Source of the DNA: Lactarius indigo
Lineage: Eukaryota; Basidiomycota; Agaricomycetes; Russulales; Russulaceae
Length of the DNA stretch: 64,000 nucleotides
Direction of reading: 5' to 3'
Assembly (NCBI GenBank): GCA_025766275.1
Contig: JAFKAC010000026.1
Span: 682,001-746,000, forward strand
Each line of letters starts with the position of its first letter. The stretch's first letter is position 1. Positions 1-9,385 of the stretch are shown one piece after another. Both the position numbers and the translations under genes were made by a program. The notes below the pieces were generated by a model, which saw only the letters and a program-made list of their open reading frames with translations, searched no databases and was not told where the DNA came from.

Positions 1-22
1 CCTAAGCAAGATAGCCTCAGAC

Positions 23-1285
23 ATGAGCAAAAGCATCACAGATGCAACCACAGCGACCACTCAGATCTCCGAAACAGCAGTCACATACAAAGAAGCCCTC
101 CTGTGTACAAATACGCGGCCGGCCCCCTCCACCCTCCCTCACCCTCTTCCGGCAGCGCAATCTCCGGCAGAGCAGGAACTCAGCCTCTTCATCGGGCTGG
201 ACAGAAAGGCTAGACAAATTCTTCTAGACTCTGCCACTGGGGACGGCCAATGCCTGAACACCCATGAAATAAAGGAAAAGGCAACCAGGGCCCTCGCCAG
301 CATCACACCCCCGCCCACAGTGGAACTGAAAATACAAGAGGTAATGAAACTGAAGAACGGAAGTATCATCATCCAATTCGACACCAAAGAGGCTGCCGAC
401 TGGATCAGAATCCCCGACAACGAGGCAAGCTTCACAAAAGGTTTCGATCCGGACACCTGCATTAGAGAGCGCGTCCACCCGTTGCTGATCCCAAGAGTCC
501 CCATCACCTTCGACCCGAACAACTCCGAGCACCTCAGGGAGATAGAGGAAATCAATAGAATCCCTGTCAAGGGAATAAAGAAAGCGCGCTGGATCAAACC
601 CACGTACAGACGTGCCCTGCAACAAAGATTTGCCCATGCTATATTCACCTTTACCTCCGCTGCAGAAGCTAACAGAGTACTTAAAGATGGCATATATGTA
701 TGCAATGTACGGACCTTCCCGAAGAAGCTCAAATTCGAACCGAAACAATGTATGAAGTGCCGCAAATGGGGACATTTCGCCACGGAATGTCACGCTCAAC
801 ACGACACCTGCAGAACATGTGGCGGCAAACACAGAACCATTGAATGCCTTGAAGAAGACAAACGATACTGTGTGTCCTGCAAAGCGGACACGCATGCGAG
901 CTGGGACAGGGAATGCCCAGAATTCCTAAGGAAATGCGATGAATACAACGGTTTCCACCCGGAAAATAAACTAGTATATTTCCCTACAGACGAAGACTGG
1001 ACACTGATAACGCGTCCTAACAGACTACCTTTCGAAGACAAATACCCCGAACGCTTCGCAGTTGCTAGCCTCCCTCTCCCCAACCGCAAGGAACGACAGC
1101 TCCCCACCCGACCCATCGGTAAGAAAAGCAGACAACAGAGCCAACCGGGACCGAGCGGGCAGGCGGTGCTAGAGAATTTCTTCCCCTCAAATCGCATCGC
1201 AGGAGAGGTTGACGACGACACCACACAGTTCTCAGGCGAAATCGCCGACATTCCAGCAAGCTTCCTCCAACAACGTAACATATGA
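23..1285 (+). CDS. LINE ORF1, gag-like nucleic-acid-binding protein
   Basis: A 420-residue protein expected to bind element RNA and package it with ORF2 protein. The second half holds three cysteine-histidine knuckles in a row, at about residues 241-300: CMKCRKWGHFATEC (CX2CX4HX4C), CRTCGGKHRTIEC (CX2CX3HX4C) and CVSCKADTHASWDREC (CX2CX4HX6C). The N-terminal half is divergent; a stretch around residues 105-215 has the feel of the RNA-recognition region seen in LINE ORF1 proteins, but I cannot prove it. The frame stays open upstream to the window edge, so the true start may lie outside; the ATG at 23 is the first one visible. Its stop TGA at 1283-1285 overlaps the ORF2 start codon. Confidence 0.9.
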   Translation: MSKSITDATTATTQISETAVTYKEALLCTNTRPAPSTLPHPLPAAQSPAEQELSLFIGLDRKARQILLDSATGDGQCLNTHEIKEKATRALASITPPPTVELKIQEVMKLKNGSIIIQFDTKEAADWIRIPDNEASFTKGFDPDTCIRERVHPLLIPRVPITFDPNNSEHLREIEEINRIPVKGIKKARWIKPTYRRALQQRFAHAIFTFTSAAEANRVLKDGIYVCNVRTFPKKLKFEPKQCMKCRKWGHFATECHAQHDTCRTCGGKHRTIECLEEDKRYCVSCKADTHASWDRECPEFLRKCDEYNGFHPENKLVYFPTDEDWTLITRPNRLPFEDKYPERFAVASLPLPNRKERQLPTRPIGKKSRQQSQPGPSGQAVLENFFPSNRIAGEVDDDTTQFSGEIADIPASFLQQRNI

Positions 1286-4200
1286 AGATACACCAAGCAA
1301 ACGAGGAATGCAAGAAACTCGCTATCTGGCAACAGAATATCAACAAATCCCCATCATGCCAGCACGGGCTAATAAGCAGCGGTAAACTAACGGAATACAA
1401 CATCAACATAATTGCATTACAGGAACCGGCAATCAACTTCCTAAACAAAACTATCGCCGCCAGGGACTGGGTACCCATATACCCATCAACGCACAACAAG
1501 CACCCAGAAAAAACAAGATCGGCCATTTTTGTGAGAGGAGATATCCTCACCGAAAACTGGGAGCAAGTCGACTTCCCATCCGGAGATGTCACAGTACTAC
1601 GCATCAGAGAGTCATGGGGCTCGCTGACACTCTTCAATATCTACAACGACTGTGAAAACGACGACACACTGAAGGAACTAATGTCGCACCACAGGACCCA
1701 CGCTCACCAAATCCTGGGGTCAGAACTAACGCAGGAGGCTCACCATCTGATTTGGATGGGGGACTTCAACAGGCACCATCCATACTGGGACAACCCGGAG
1801 GACAACAGATTATTCACCCGCGAAGCCTTAGAATCGGCGGAAACGCTCCTCAGAAACGTAGCTGACCTAGGTATGGATATGGCCCTGCCTAGCGGGACCC
1901 CCACACACATACACAACGTGACGAAGAAATGGTCAAGATTGGACAACGTTTTCGCCTCAGAACACACTTTGGAAGCAATCTCTGAATGCGACACCATTCC
2001 AGGCAAACAAGGTGTCAACACAGACCATCTCCCAATAGTCACAATACTCAACATGGCGACCACCAAAACCCCGCAAAAGACCCTCCGAAACTTCAAAGAA
2101 GTCGACTGGGAAAACTTCAACACCACGCTTAAGAAAAACCTCGCACACATGGGGCTTCCGTCGACCATCCACTCGCAAAACTTCCTCAAGAGGGAATGCG
2201 AGAACCTAACAAAGGCAATACAAGACACGATCATAGCAGAAGTGCCCATTACGGATATAAACGCTAAGTCTAAAATCTGGTGGTCGAAAGAGCTGAAGCT
2301 CCTGCGCAGAGAAACGAACAAGCTGGGCAGAAAGGCGTACGACTACAGACAATGGCCAGACCACCACATACATAAAGATCTCGCCAAGCTATGCAAGAAG
2401 TACAGCACCGCCATACAATACTCAAAGAAACACCATTGGCGCGACTGGTTAGAAAAAGCAACAAACCCGGATATCTGGACGGCCCACAAGTACATATCCG
2501 CACCAGCCAGCGACGGAGGCAAAACCAGAATCCCGAACTTGAAAGTCACTCAACCAGACGGCGAGCAAACAGCCAACAGCAATATAGACAAAAGCAAAGC
2601 CTTGGCAAGGACTTTCTTCCCGAAGAAACCACAAGGCCTGAGCACAGTCCTCCAAGGTCAACCGTACCCAGAACCGATATGCATCGCCAATGCAATATCT
2701 AAGAACCAGATCCGAAAGCACATTAGCCAACTCGGCCCATTCAAGGCCCCAGGCCCAGACGGCATCCCTAATATAGTCCTGATCAAATGCGCTGACGCTC
2801 TCGTGGACAGACTGGGAGAGATATACGACGCCATAATCAGAAAAGGGTACTACTACGCCCCGTGGAAGACTTTCACAACGATCGTACTTAGAAAGCCGGG
2901 TAAACCTAAATATGACACCCCTAAAGCATATAGGCCAATCGCACTGCTCAACACCATGGCGAAGGTCCTCACATCCGTAATAGCGGAGCAGCTCACATTC
3001 CACTCAGAAAAGCACGACCTTCTCCCACTGCACCACTACGGGGGCCGCCCGGCCCGCACCACAACTGACGCCATGCACGCGCTTACATACCAGATCAAAG
3101 ACGCGTGGCGTAAAAGAAGGGTTACCTCGGTGCTCTTCCTGGACATCGAAGGAGCATTCCCGAACGCAGTCAACGAGCACCTGATCCACAACATGAGAAA
3201 GCGGAGAGTCCCAAAGGCTATAGTGATGTTTACACAAAACCTACTAAGAGACCGCTTCACCACGCTGAAGTTCGATGACTTCACCTCAGACCTCATCCCA
3301 ATAGACAACGGGATCGGGCAAGGAGACCCCCTATCAATGATCCTATATCAATACTACAACGCCGACTTACTGGACATCCCATCGGACAAGAATGAGTTGG
3401 CCATGGCATACGTCGATGACGCTATCCTAATCGCATCAGGAAAAAACTTCATGGAAACGCACCAAATCCTCGCAGATATGATGATGAGACAGGGAGGCGC
3501 GATTGAGTGGTCTAAGGACCACAATTCACGCTTCGAATTCAGTAAACTCGTGCTAATAGACTTCGCGCACAGGAACAGTAAAAAGGAGAGGAAAACGCTA
3601 GAACTCCTTAACACTACCCTGGAACCGGTAAAAAGCACGAAGTACTTAGGAGTTTTCTTAGACCAGCATCTGGACTGGGGAACGCAACGCAACTACGCCG
3701 TAGAAAAGGGAGCAAAGTGGGCTTCCCAAATTAGACGCGCCGCCGCACCAAGTTGGGGTATCACCCCAAAAAACGCCCGACAACTCTACAGAAGTGTAGC
3801 TATCCCAAGAACACTCTACGCCGTAGACGTATGGGGTAGCCACTACGGAAAGCAAGGTCAACCTGCAGAGATAGGTAAAACCAAAAGGCGGAAGAACAAA
3901 CTTGATGCAGTTCAGAGAGCGGGCACCCTAGCAATCACAGGCGGGTTACGCACGTCACCTACCGACACACTTAACGCACACGCACACACGATCCCGATGC
4001 GTCTGGAAATAGAGAAGCACTTACATAGGGCAGCAATGCGAATTGCTACTCTTCCTCCATCACACCTGCTACACAACCCGGCGAGAAAGGCCGCCAATAG
4101 AAGAGTTAAAAGACACAAATCCCCCCTTCATGACCTACTACAGTCGTTCAACATTAAGCCAAGCGACTTCGAAACCATCCCCTCAGTAGGAAGAAATCCA

Positions 4201-5280
4201 GCTAAGGCGCACAAAAGACCCTTCAAGATCACAATCACAGACAATAAAGAAGCGTCCATGAAAGCCGACACAGCCGGAGACGAGGAGATTAAAGTATACT
4301 CAGACGGGTCGGCGCAGAACGGAAAAGTTGGGGCAGCCGCAGTACTGATCAGGCCTGGAAGAGAAATGCGCACACTGCACTACCACCTGGGAGAGACAAA
4401 GCATCACACAGTCTTCGAAGCTGAGCTAGTTGGGCTAATGTTAGGCCTCCATCTGATCAAGACCGAAAGCGCGGGTAGAACGAGCTATGCGTTAGGTGCT
4501 GACAATCTAGCCACAATAACGGTGTTCGCAACGCCAATGAGCAGATCAGGACACTATCTAGCAGACATTTGCCTAACCATGGCGACAAACCTACGCAAAA
4601 GTAAAGGCACTGCAAACTACAAACTCGAAGTACGCTGGACCGCGGGACACGTAGGCATAGAGGGCAACGAACAGGCGGACAAAGAAGCGAAGGCGGCGTC
4701 AGAGGGGAAAACGTCACCAACCCCGGAACTCCCAAGAATACTCAAAAAACCACTACGGCATAACAAATCGGCAGCAAAACAAGAATGCAAAAGCATACTG
4801 AAAGCTGTATGGAAGAAAGATTGGGAAACCTCCCCACGAGCAAGCGGACTTAATCGATTTGACCCATCTATCCCCTCTGTCAAATTCATAAAACTGATGA
4901 GTGACCCGAAATTATCCAGGAAGGGCGCCAGTTGGCTATATCAGCTGAGAGTGGGACATTTCCCGCTGAACGCTTACCTCCATAGATTCAAAAGGAAAGC
5001 CAGCGCAAGCTGCCCGGCTTGCGGATACCACACTGAAAACGCTCAGCACTTCATATTGGACTGCCCAGCATACGCGCACGAGAGATGGGGTCTCTTCAAA
5101 AAGTATAGAACAGGAGAAAAAGACTACGTGAAGCTGCTGTCAAACCCGAAATCGGCGGTACAAGTCGTCAAGTTCATCCAAGAGACAGGGAGATTTGCGG
5201 AGGACAGGAATTGGAGAGAGACCGTGGACGGGGAAAGAGGAGCACACGCAGGAAACGCTGAAGAACACGAGGAACACTAA
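1282..5280 (+). CDS. LINE ORF2: endonuclease, reverse transcriptase and RNase H
   Basis: A 1332-residue polyprotein that nicks target DNA and primes reverse transcription of the element RNA. The APE-type endonuclease spans about residues 10-260, with QQNIN, LQEPA, MGDFNRHHP (near 158), SRLDNVFAS and TDHLPI. The reverse transcriptase spans about 480-760, with GPFKAPGPDGIP, YRPIALLNTMAK, FLDIEGAFPNAV, GIGQGDPLS and the catalytic AMAYVDDA near 709. RNase H spans about 1000-1135, with YSDGSAQ, FEAELVG, GADNLA and TAGHVGIEGNEQADKEAK, so the D-E-D plus H/D set is complete. Near the C-terminus is a CX2CX8HX4C finger (CPACGYHTENAQHFILDC). The start ATG overlaps the ORF1 stop as ATGA, suggesting translation by stop-coupled reinitiation. 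No frameshift or stop interrupts it. Confidence 0.95.
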   Translation: MKIHQANEECKKLAIWQQNINKSPSCQHGLISSGKLTEYNINIIALQEPAINFLNKTIAARDWVPIYPSTHNKHPEKTRSAIFVRGDILTENWEQVDFPSGDVTVLRIRESWGSLTLFNIYNDCENDDTLKELMSHHRTHAHQILGSELTQEAHHLIWMGDFNRHHPYWDNPEDNRLFTREALESAETLLRNVADLGMDMALPSGTPTHIHNVTKKWSRLDNVFASEHTLEAISECDTIPGKQGVNTDHLPIVTILNMATTKTPQKTLRNFKEVDWENFNTTLKKNLAHMGLPSTIHSQNFLKRECENLTKAIQDTIIAEVPITDINAKSKIWWSKELKLLRRETNKLGRKAYDYRQWPDHHIHKDLAKLCKKYSTAIQYSKKHHWRDWLEKATNPDIWTAHKYISAPASDGGKTRIPNLKVTQPDGEQTANSNIDKSKALARTFFPKKPQGLSTVLQGQPYPEPICIANAISKNQIRKHISQLGPFKAPGPDGIPNIVLIKCADALVDRLGEIYDAIIRKGYYYAPWKTFTTIVLRKPGKPKYDTPKAYRPIALLNTMAKVLTSVIAEQLTFHSEKHDLLPLHHYGGRPARTTTDAMHALTYQIKDAWRKRRVTSVLFLDIEGAFPNAVNEHLIHNMRKRRVPKAIVMFTQNLLRDRFTTLKFDDFTSDLIPIDNGIGQGDPLSMILYQYYNADLLDIPSDKNELAMAYVDDAILIASGKNFMETHQILADMMMRQGGAIEWSKDHNSRFEFSKLVLIDFAHRNSKKERKTLELLNTTLEPVKSTKYLGVFLDQHLDWGTQRNYAVEKGAKWASQIRRAAAPSWGITPKNARQLYRSVAIPRTLYAVDVWGSHYGKQGQPAEIGKTKRRKNKLDAVQRAGTLAITGGLRTSPTDTLNAHAHTIPMRLEIEKHLHRAAMRIATLPPSHLLHNPARKAANRRVKRHKSPLHDLLQSFNIKPSDFETIPSVGRNPAKAHKRPFKITITDNKEASMKADTAGDEEIKVYSDGSAQNGKVGAAAVLIRPGREMRTLHYHLGETKHHTVFEAELVGLMLGLHLIKTESAGRTSYALGADNLATITVFATPMSRSGHYLADICLTMATNLRKSKGTANYKLEVRWTAGHVGIEGNEQADKEAKAASEGKTSPTPELPRILKKPLRHNKSAAKQECKSILKAVWKKDWETSPRASGLNRFDPSIPSVKFIKLMSDPKLSRKGASWLYQLRVGHFPLNAYLHRFKRKASASCPACGYHTENAQHFILDCPAYAHERWGLFKKYRTGEKDYVKLLSNPKSAVQVVKFIQETGRFAEDRNWRETVDGERGAHAGNAEEHEEH

Positions 5281-5654
5281 GCACACTCGTTAAACCACGC
5301 GCTATTCCAATAGCCATCAAACACCTCCTCAACTTGCCGAACCTACCATGTAGGGTTCACTCAAGTCACGAAGAGAAAGGTGGACGACGTACGAAGCGGT
5401 CACATTTAAACTTCAAGCTCAAGACCACTGAGCCCGCAACTTATGCCCTGGCGGCCTGCATGCCCCACCAATCTCAACGCTTGACAAGAAGCCACGCCGG
5501 CCCCACGGGGGCCGGGGGAGACATAAGATTTATAGTGAGACAACCGGAAAGAGGAGAGAATCAGACGTGTAGTTTATAGAATGTGTAGTGCTACATAGGG
5601 TACTATTCCCTAAGGCGCACAAAAATGGATTCAAAAAAAAAAAAAAAAAAAAAA
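5281..5654 (+). other. LINE 3' UTR and poly(A) tail
   Basis: About 350 bp of non-coding sequence follows the ORF2 stop and ends in 22 consecutive A's (5633-5654), which marks the 3' insertion junction. The genomic flank resumes at gtcacggcgg. A short open frame inside (5334-5579) has no recognisable content. Confidence 0.8.
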
Positions 5655-5829
5655 GTCACGGCGGCTAGTGCTCCTAGTAACGTTTTGTTTTCCTGATGCG
5701 GTTGTGGCTCAAATTAACGGGGCTTTCAACCCCATGTTTCTTGCGCTATCACCTTGAGCAATGCGTTTGTTGAGTCTGGACTATGTAAGTATATAAGCTC
5801 TTCTTCAATTGTGAAGGACAGTAGTATGT

Positions 5830-7160
5830 TCAAAAGTCGGTCCAAGTTGGGCGTCCCAAGACTCGAAACCTATGGAGCCCAGAGAAAGCCAACGTCTAAA
5901 GTAAAGAGGTAATAGGTCTGGTAGATCCCACAGGATCCAGTGATTGCCGTACAACCAGGGGTTGAGGAAGTCGAGGGGCGAGTAGCCATCAAGCAGCGAG
6001 ATTGTACGAGCCACGATCCGCGCCTTTGTAATCAGCCGGTGCCCGAGGATAGACGACCCAGATAAGGAGGAGAGATGCACGGGAGCCGCTTGTGCTGGAC
6101 ATAACTATTTCGACGCCATGAGGAAGTTCCGGAATTTGATACCTTGCGACGATGTCGGAAATGCCGCGACCCTTAGCGCTGCACGAACTACGGAGCACGG
6201 ATATGTCAGCTAAGTTAGAGACCTTGATATTGGTTGCCGAAATTACGGATGAAGAGAGGCGCGGCTTTCAGCTGGTAGCTCGCGCGCTGAAAGACGGTAG
6301 GTAGTGCGAAAGCTGCCGCCGGAAAGTCTCGGCGCGATCTCCGGCTCGTAGCCCGTGGTCCTGTCGACGGAAGCGACCCAGGGACCTGTGAACGGGTGAT
6401 GGTGTGGGCGACCTGTGCACGAGCTTCTTCCAGGACTCTTCCGAGCCATACACAATGCACACGTACAGGTTGTGGAGAACATAGGCATACACCGGACGGA
6501 GCCGTCGTCGTCGGTCACACGGTCGCTTTTGCCGGCACCGAAATCGTCGTTGGCGAGAGCTGACCTCGCATGTGCCGAGTTGCGCGAACACATACTGTAC
6601 CTTTCGAATTCTCTCGGGGATGCTCAGTCATACGATGTCGGCGGAAAGTCCAGGTGGCTAAGGGTGTATCGAAGGCGAGTAACCAGTCGTCCGTGCCCGG
6701 CGACCGGCGGCCAGTGTTGCCGAAAATGCGCGGGGTCTGATGCTTACACCGAAATTGGGCCTGGAGTCGAGATCGGTCGAATTTTGTCGTCAACCTATAC
6801 GACAGTGAAGGTGGTATCGACGCTGTCGATGCGGTGTTTGGTTTGAACATGAACGCAGCCAAGTCTCTTGGGCACGGGTACTGCCTGGAAATCCCGGCCC
6901 TGAATCCCCAAGCATGTTCTGGTCCATCGCAGAAAGTGTGTGGGTGAATTGTTGTACAGCCAGCGCACGAACGACTGTGGCTCGGCATAGTCACGGCATT
7001 CCTGATCCAGCCTCGCTACAGCATATTGGAGTGCATTCATGGCGTCTCCCGCTACATGGGCGGGGAAGGAATGTATGTTTCCGGCACCAATCAGCACATG
7101 GATGCGCAGCACTGCAGGAAACGCATAGCAACAGAGCAAACAATGTAGCCTCATTCGAGG
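5830..7160 (-). pseudogene. Sedolisin-type (S53) peptidase pseudogene, unit A
   Basis: Reading down the minus strand, pieces of a secreted tripeptidyl-peptidase (sedolisin) appear in the correct order but in changing frames. Near 6500-6560 is DFGAGKSDRVTDDDGS (the SGDxGVG region), near 6330-6400 TTGYEPEIAPRLSGGSF (family form GTTxYEPEIAxxLSGGGF), near 6250 FIRNFGNQYQGL, near 6170 GRGISDIVARYQIPE, and near 5950-6010 ARTISLLDGYSPLDFLNPWL (family form IISLLNDYxxxxGLGFLNPWLY). The catalytic SGTSxSTP stretch has decayed to SSTSGSRAS. Frameshifts and stops separate the blocks, so no protease can be made. Assignment rests on recognising family motifs by eye. Confidence 0.78.
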
Positions 7161-7439
7161 TGCCAGTAGAGCTGATATGACGCATCGAGAGTGTTTTTTG
7201 GGTCAAGGACACGCCATTGCGTGTCAGTGTGTTACTACCACGGGCAAATGAGACGGAAGAGGAATGAAGCTAGTGAAGGTTGTAGTATCCAAGCCAGGGT
7301 TGTATCTGGATGCAGAGCGACAAGCGAAGGAGAGGGGCCGCGCTCCTAATAAGTACAATATTATGTAATGTAGGATCTGTGAGTTTGGATGACGCACTCA
7401 CTCATCTTAGACTGAAGGCGAGGCTCGTAACGTTGGTTT

Positions 7440-9130
7440 GTAGGTCCCGTGGCTGCGATCAAGGCAGCCCAGCTCGGTCTCAAAGTTTGTTCGTGGCTGC
7501 GTCGACTGCTTATCCCGTTGCTCATCTCGTTCTTCACTAGACCGCACGCATATAAAAGCGTGGAACGCTAGGTGGGACGCGCTTGACCGTCGGCTGCATT
7601 CTTTCCAAGGCGATGCTCAACAACTCACAAATCTTCCGCCAAACACTCCATGATATCAAGAAACGTGGCATCGACGGTGCGTCGTGAACTTATTCTCATG
7701 CCGTTTTTCACTGGTTTTTTAAAAATAAATTTAAACCAGTCGAAGGCGTCAAAATGAACCCTCCGAAGATGCTCAAAGCGAAGGAAGACTCGATCGATGG
7801 CCTCACAAAGAGTATCGAAATCCTCTTCAAGGTGAACAAAGTCGACTACATCATCAAGGTAACTGCTTCTTCCCAATACCATTTCCGTGCAGATCGGCAG
7901 CGGCGAGTCTACCGTGGAAGCGAAGAACATTATTATTGCGACAGGGTCCGTGATTGCACCCTTCCCCGATAGCGCCATTGAGATAGACAGCCAACAGATT
8001 GTCAGCTCGACTGGTGCGCTTTCGCTGCAGAAGGTCACAGAAAGGGTGGTAGTCATTGACGGCAGCACCATTGGACTGGAGATGGGCAGAGTATGGAGTC
8101 GACCAATAGATTGGCGGCGTAGGCATCGATGAGGAGATCTCGTGCGTTCCCTCGATTTCGCTTGTGGTGTCGCTGTCCTCTAACATATCACATTGTGCTA
8201 AGGAAGCAGTTCCAGAACCCTATGACGAAGCAAGGTCTCAAGTTCAAATTGAGTACCAAAGCACTCTCCGCAGAGAAGAAGGATAGGAAGGTGGTCGTCA
8301 CGACAGAGGCTGGTAAGGACAGCATGCATGACTCGGTGCGTCACTCTCAATTTACTTGATCTGTGAGAGAATTTACATGGTATGAGGCAGCTCGAAACAG
8401 ACGTTGTATTCGTTGCCGTCGGCCGTCGACCATATATCCAAGACCTCGGCCTCGAAAATGTCGGTGTCGAAGTCGACTCGCGCGGGCGCATCGCGACCGA
8501 CGACCAGTTCAACACAAGCGTTCCGAAAATCAAGCACATCGGCGACGTAACCTTTGGACCGATGCTCGCGCACAAGGCTGAGGAAGAGGGCATCGCGGCG
8601 GTGGAGTACATCCATCGCGGCCATGGTCACGTGAACTACGGGACGATCCCTAGCGTGGTGTACATGTACATGCACCCCGAGGTTGCGTGGGTCGAGAAGA
8701 CGGGCAGCGTGAAGTAGTACAAGGTTGGCCGATTCCAGTTCCTTGCTAACTTGCGGGCCAAGACGAACTTGGATACGAAGGCCGGGTCAAGCTCCTCATA
8801 AAGGTGGAGACAGACCGGATCCTCGGGGTGCACACCATCTGTGGGTGTGCTATTTTCCGCACTTAGGACTGAGTTGCCGAATTTCATGCCCCCTTGTACG
8901 TTGATAGGTCCAAATGCTGGCGCGATGATCGCAGAGGGCATGCTTGCGCTCGAATACGGTGCGAACACAGAGGGCATCGCACGCACGACACACGCACACG
9001 TATGTCCCTCCTTTCCCATTTCTTCGACGCCCCGTCCTGACCACGACTTTCCCTTCTCTCAGCCAATGCTGTCCGAGGCGTTTCGCAAAGCCGCCACAGG
9101 AAGGATCGTCGAGACATCCACGATAAGGTA
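7440..9130 (+). pseudogene. LPD1: Dihydrolipoyl dehydrogenase (E3) pseudogene, unit A
   Basis: Degenerate copy of the mitochondrial E3 flavoprotein of 2-oxoacid dehydrogenase complexes. Recognisable in order are VAAIKAAQLGLK (7446), a redox-site region reading TRLTVGCI instead of TCLNVGC (about 7577), KLNPPKMLKAKEDS-like sequence (7745), [14 protein letters not shown] (7907), [15 protein letters not shown] (7993), KQGLKFKLSTKALSAEKK (8230), [20 protein letters not shown] (8410), [23 protein letters not shown] sequence (8520), [20 protein letters not shown] (8717) and [19 protein letters not shown] (8910). The first FAD-binding exon (YDVVVIGGG) is deleted, the first redox cysteine is replaced by Arg, and a TAG at 8716 plus later shifts break the frame. 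Old intron positions persist, so this is a DNA-level duplicate and not a processed copy. Confidence 0.92.
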
Positions 9131-9385
9131 GACAGGGGTCTTTGGTGTTTTTCATTCCTTGCGCTATATACCGTAGCAACCCATAATCCGGTTTCATGCA
9201 TCCGCAGATTCTATAGCACGTTTCAAGGAGGTAACGCTCTGTTGCTGGATCAATGGTATTTGATTCATCACATTCCCCAACTTAAGCACCGTAAGTGTAT
9301 GATACAACTAACGTACTACAATAAATCATTCGGATACGACATGATAAAAAGCCGTCACCCAAAAGTATAGCCTCGTAGATACCCA

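Larger units (their letters stand above)
1..5654 (+). mobile_element. LINE (non-LTR) retrotransposon, 5' end at or beyond window edge
   Basis: Two long overlapping open frames (gag-like ORF1, then endonuclease-RT-RNase H ORF2), a roughly 350 bp 3' UTR and a 22-base poly(A) tail at 5633-5654 define a LINE on the plus strand. There are no LTRs and no integrase. The domain order of apurinic-type endonuclease, reverse transcriptase, RNase H and C-terminal CCHC finger fits the I/Tad1 group. Because the 5' end is outside or at the window edge, neither the 5' UTR nor the target-site duplication can be checked. Both frames are free of stops and all catalytic motifs I looked for are present, so the copy is young and could be mobile. 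Confidence 0.93.

Noticed and set aside
139..895. Long minus-strand frames opposite LINE ORF1
   Set aside because: Shadows of the gag-like frame; no domain and no conservation signal of their own.
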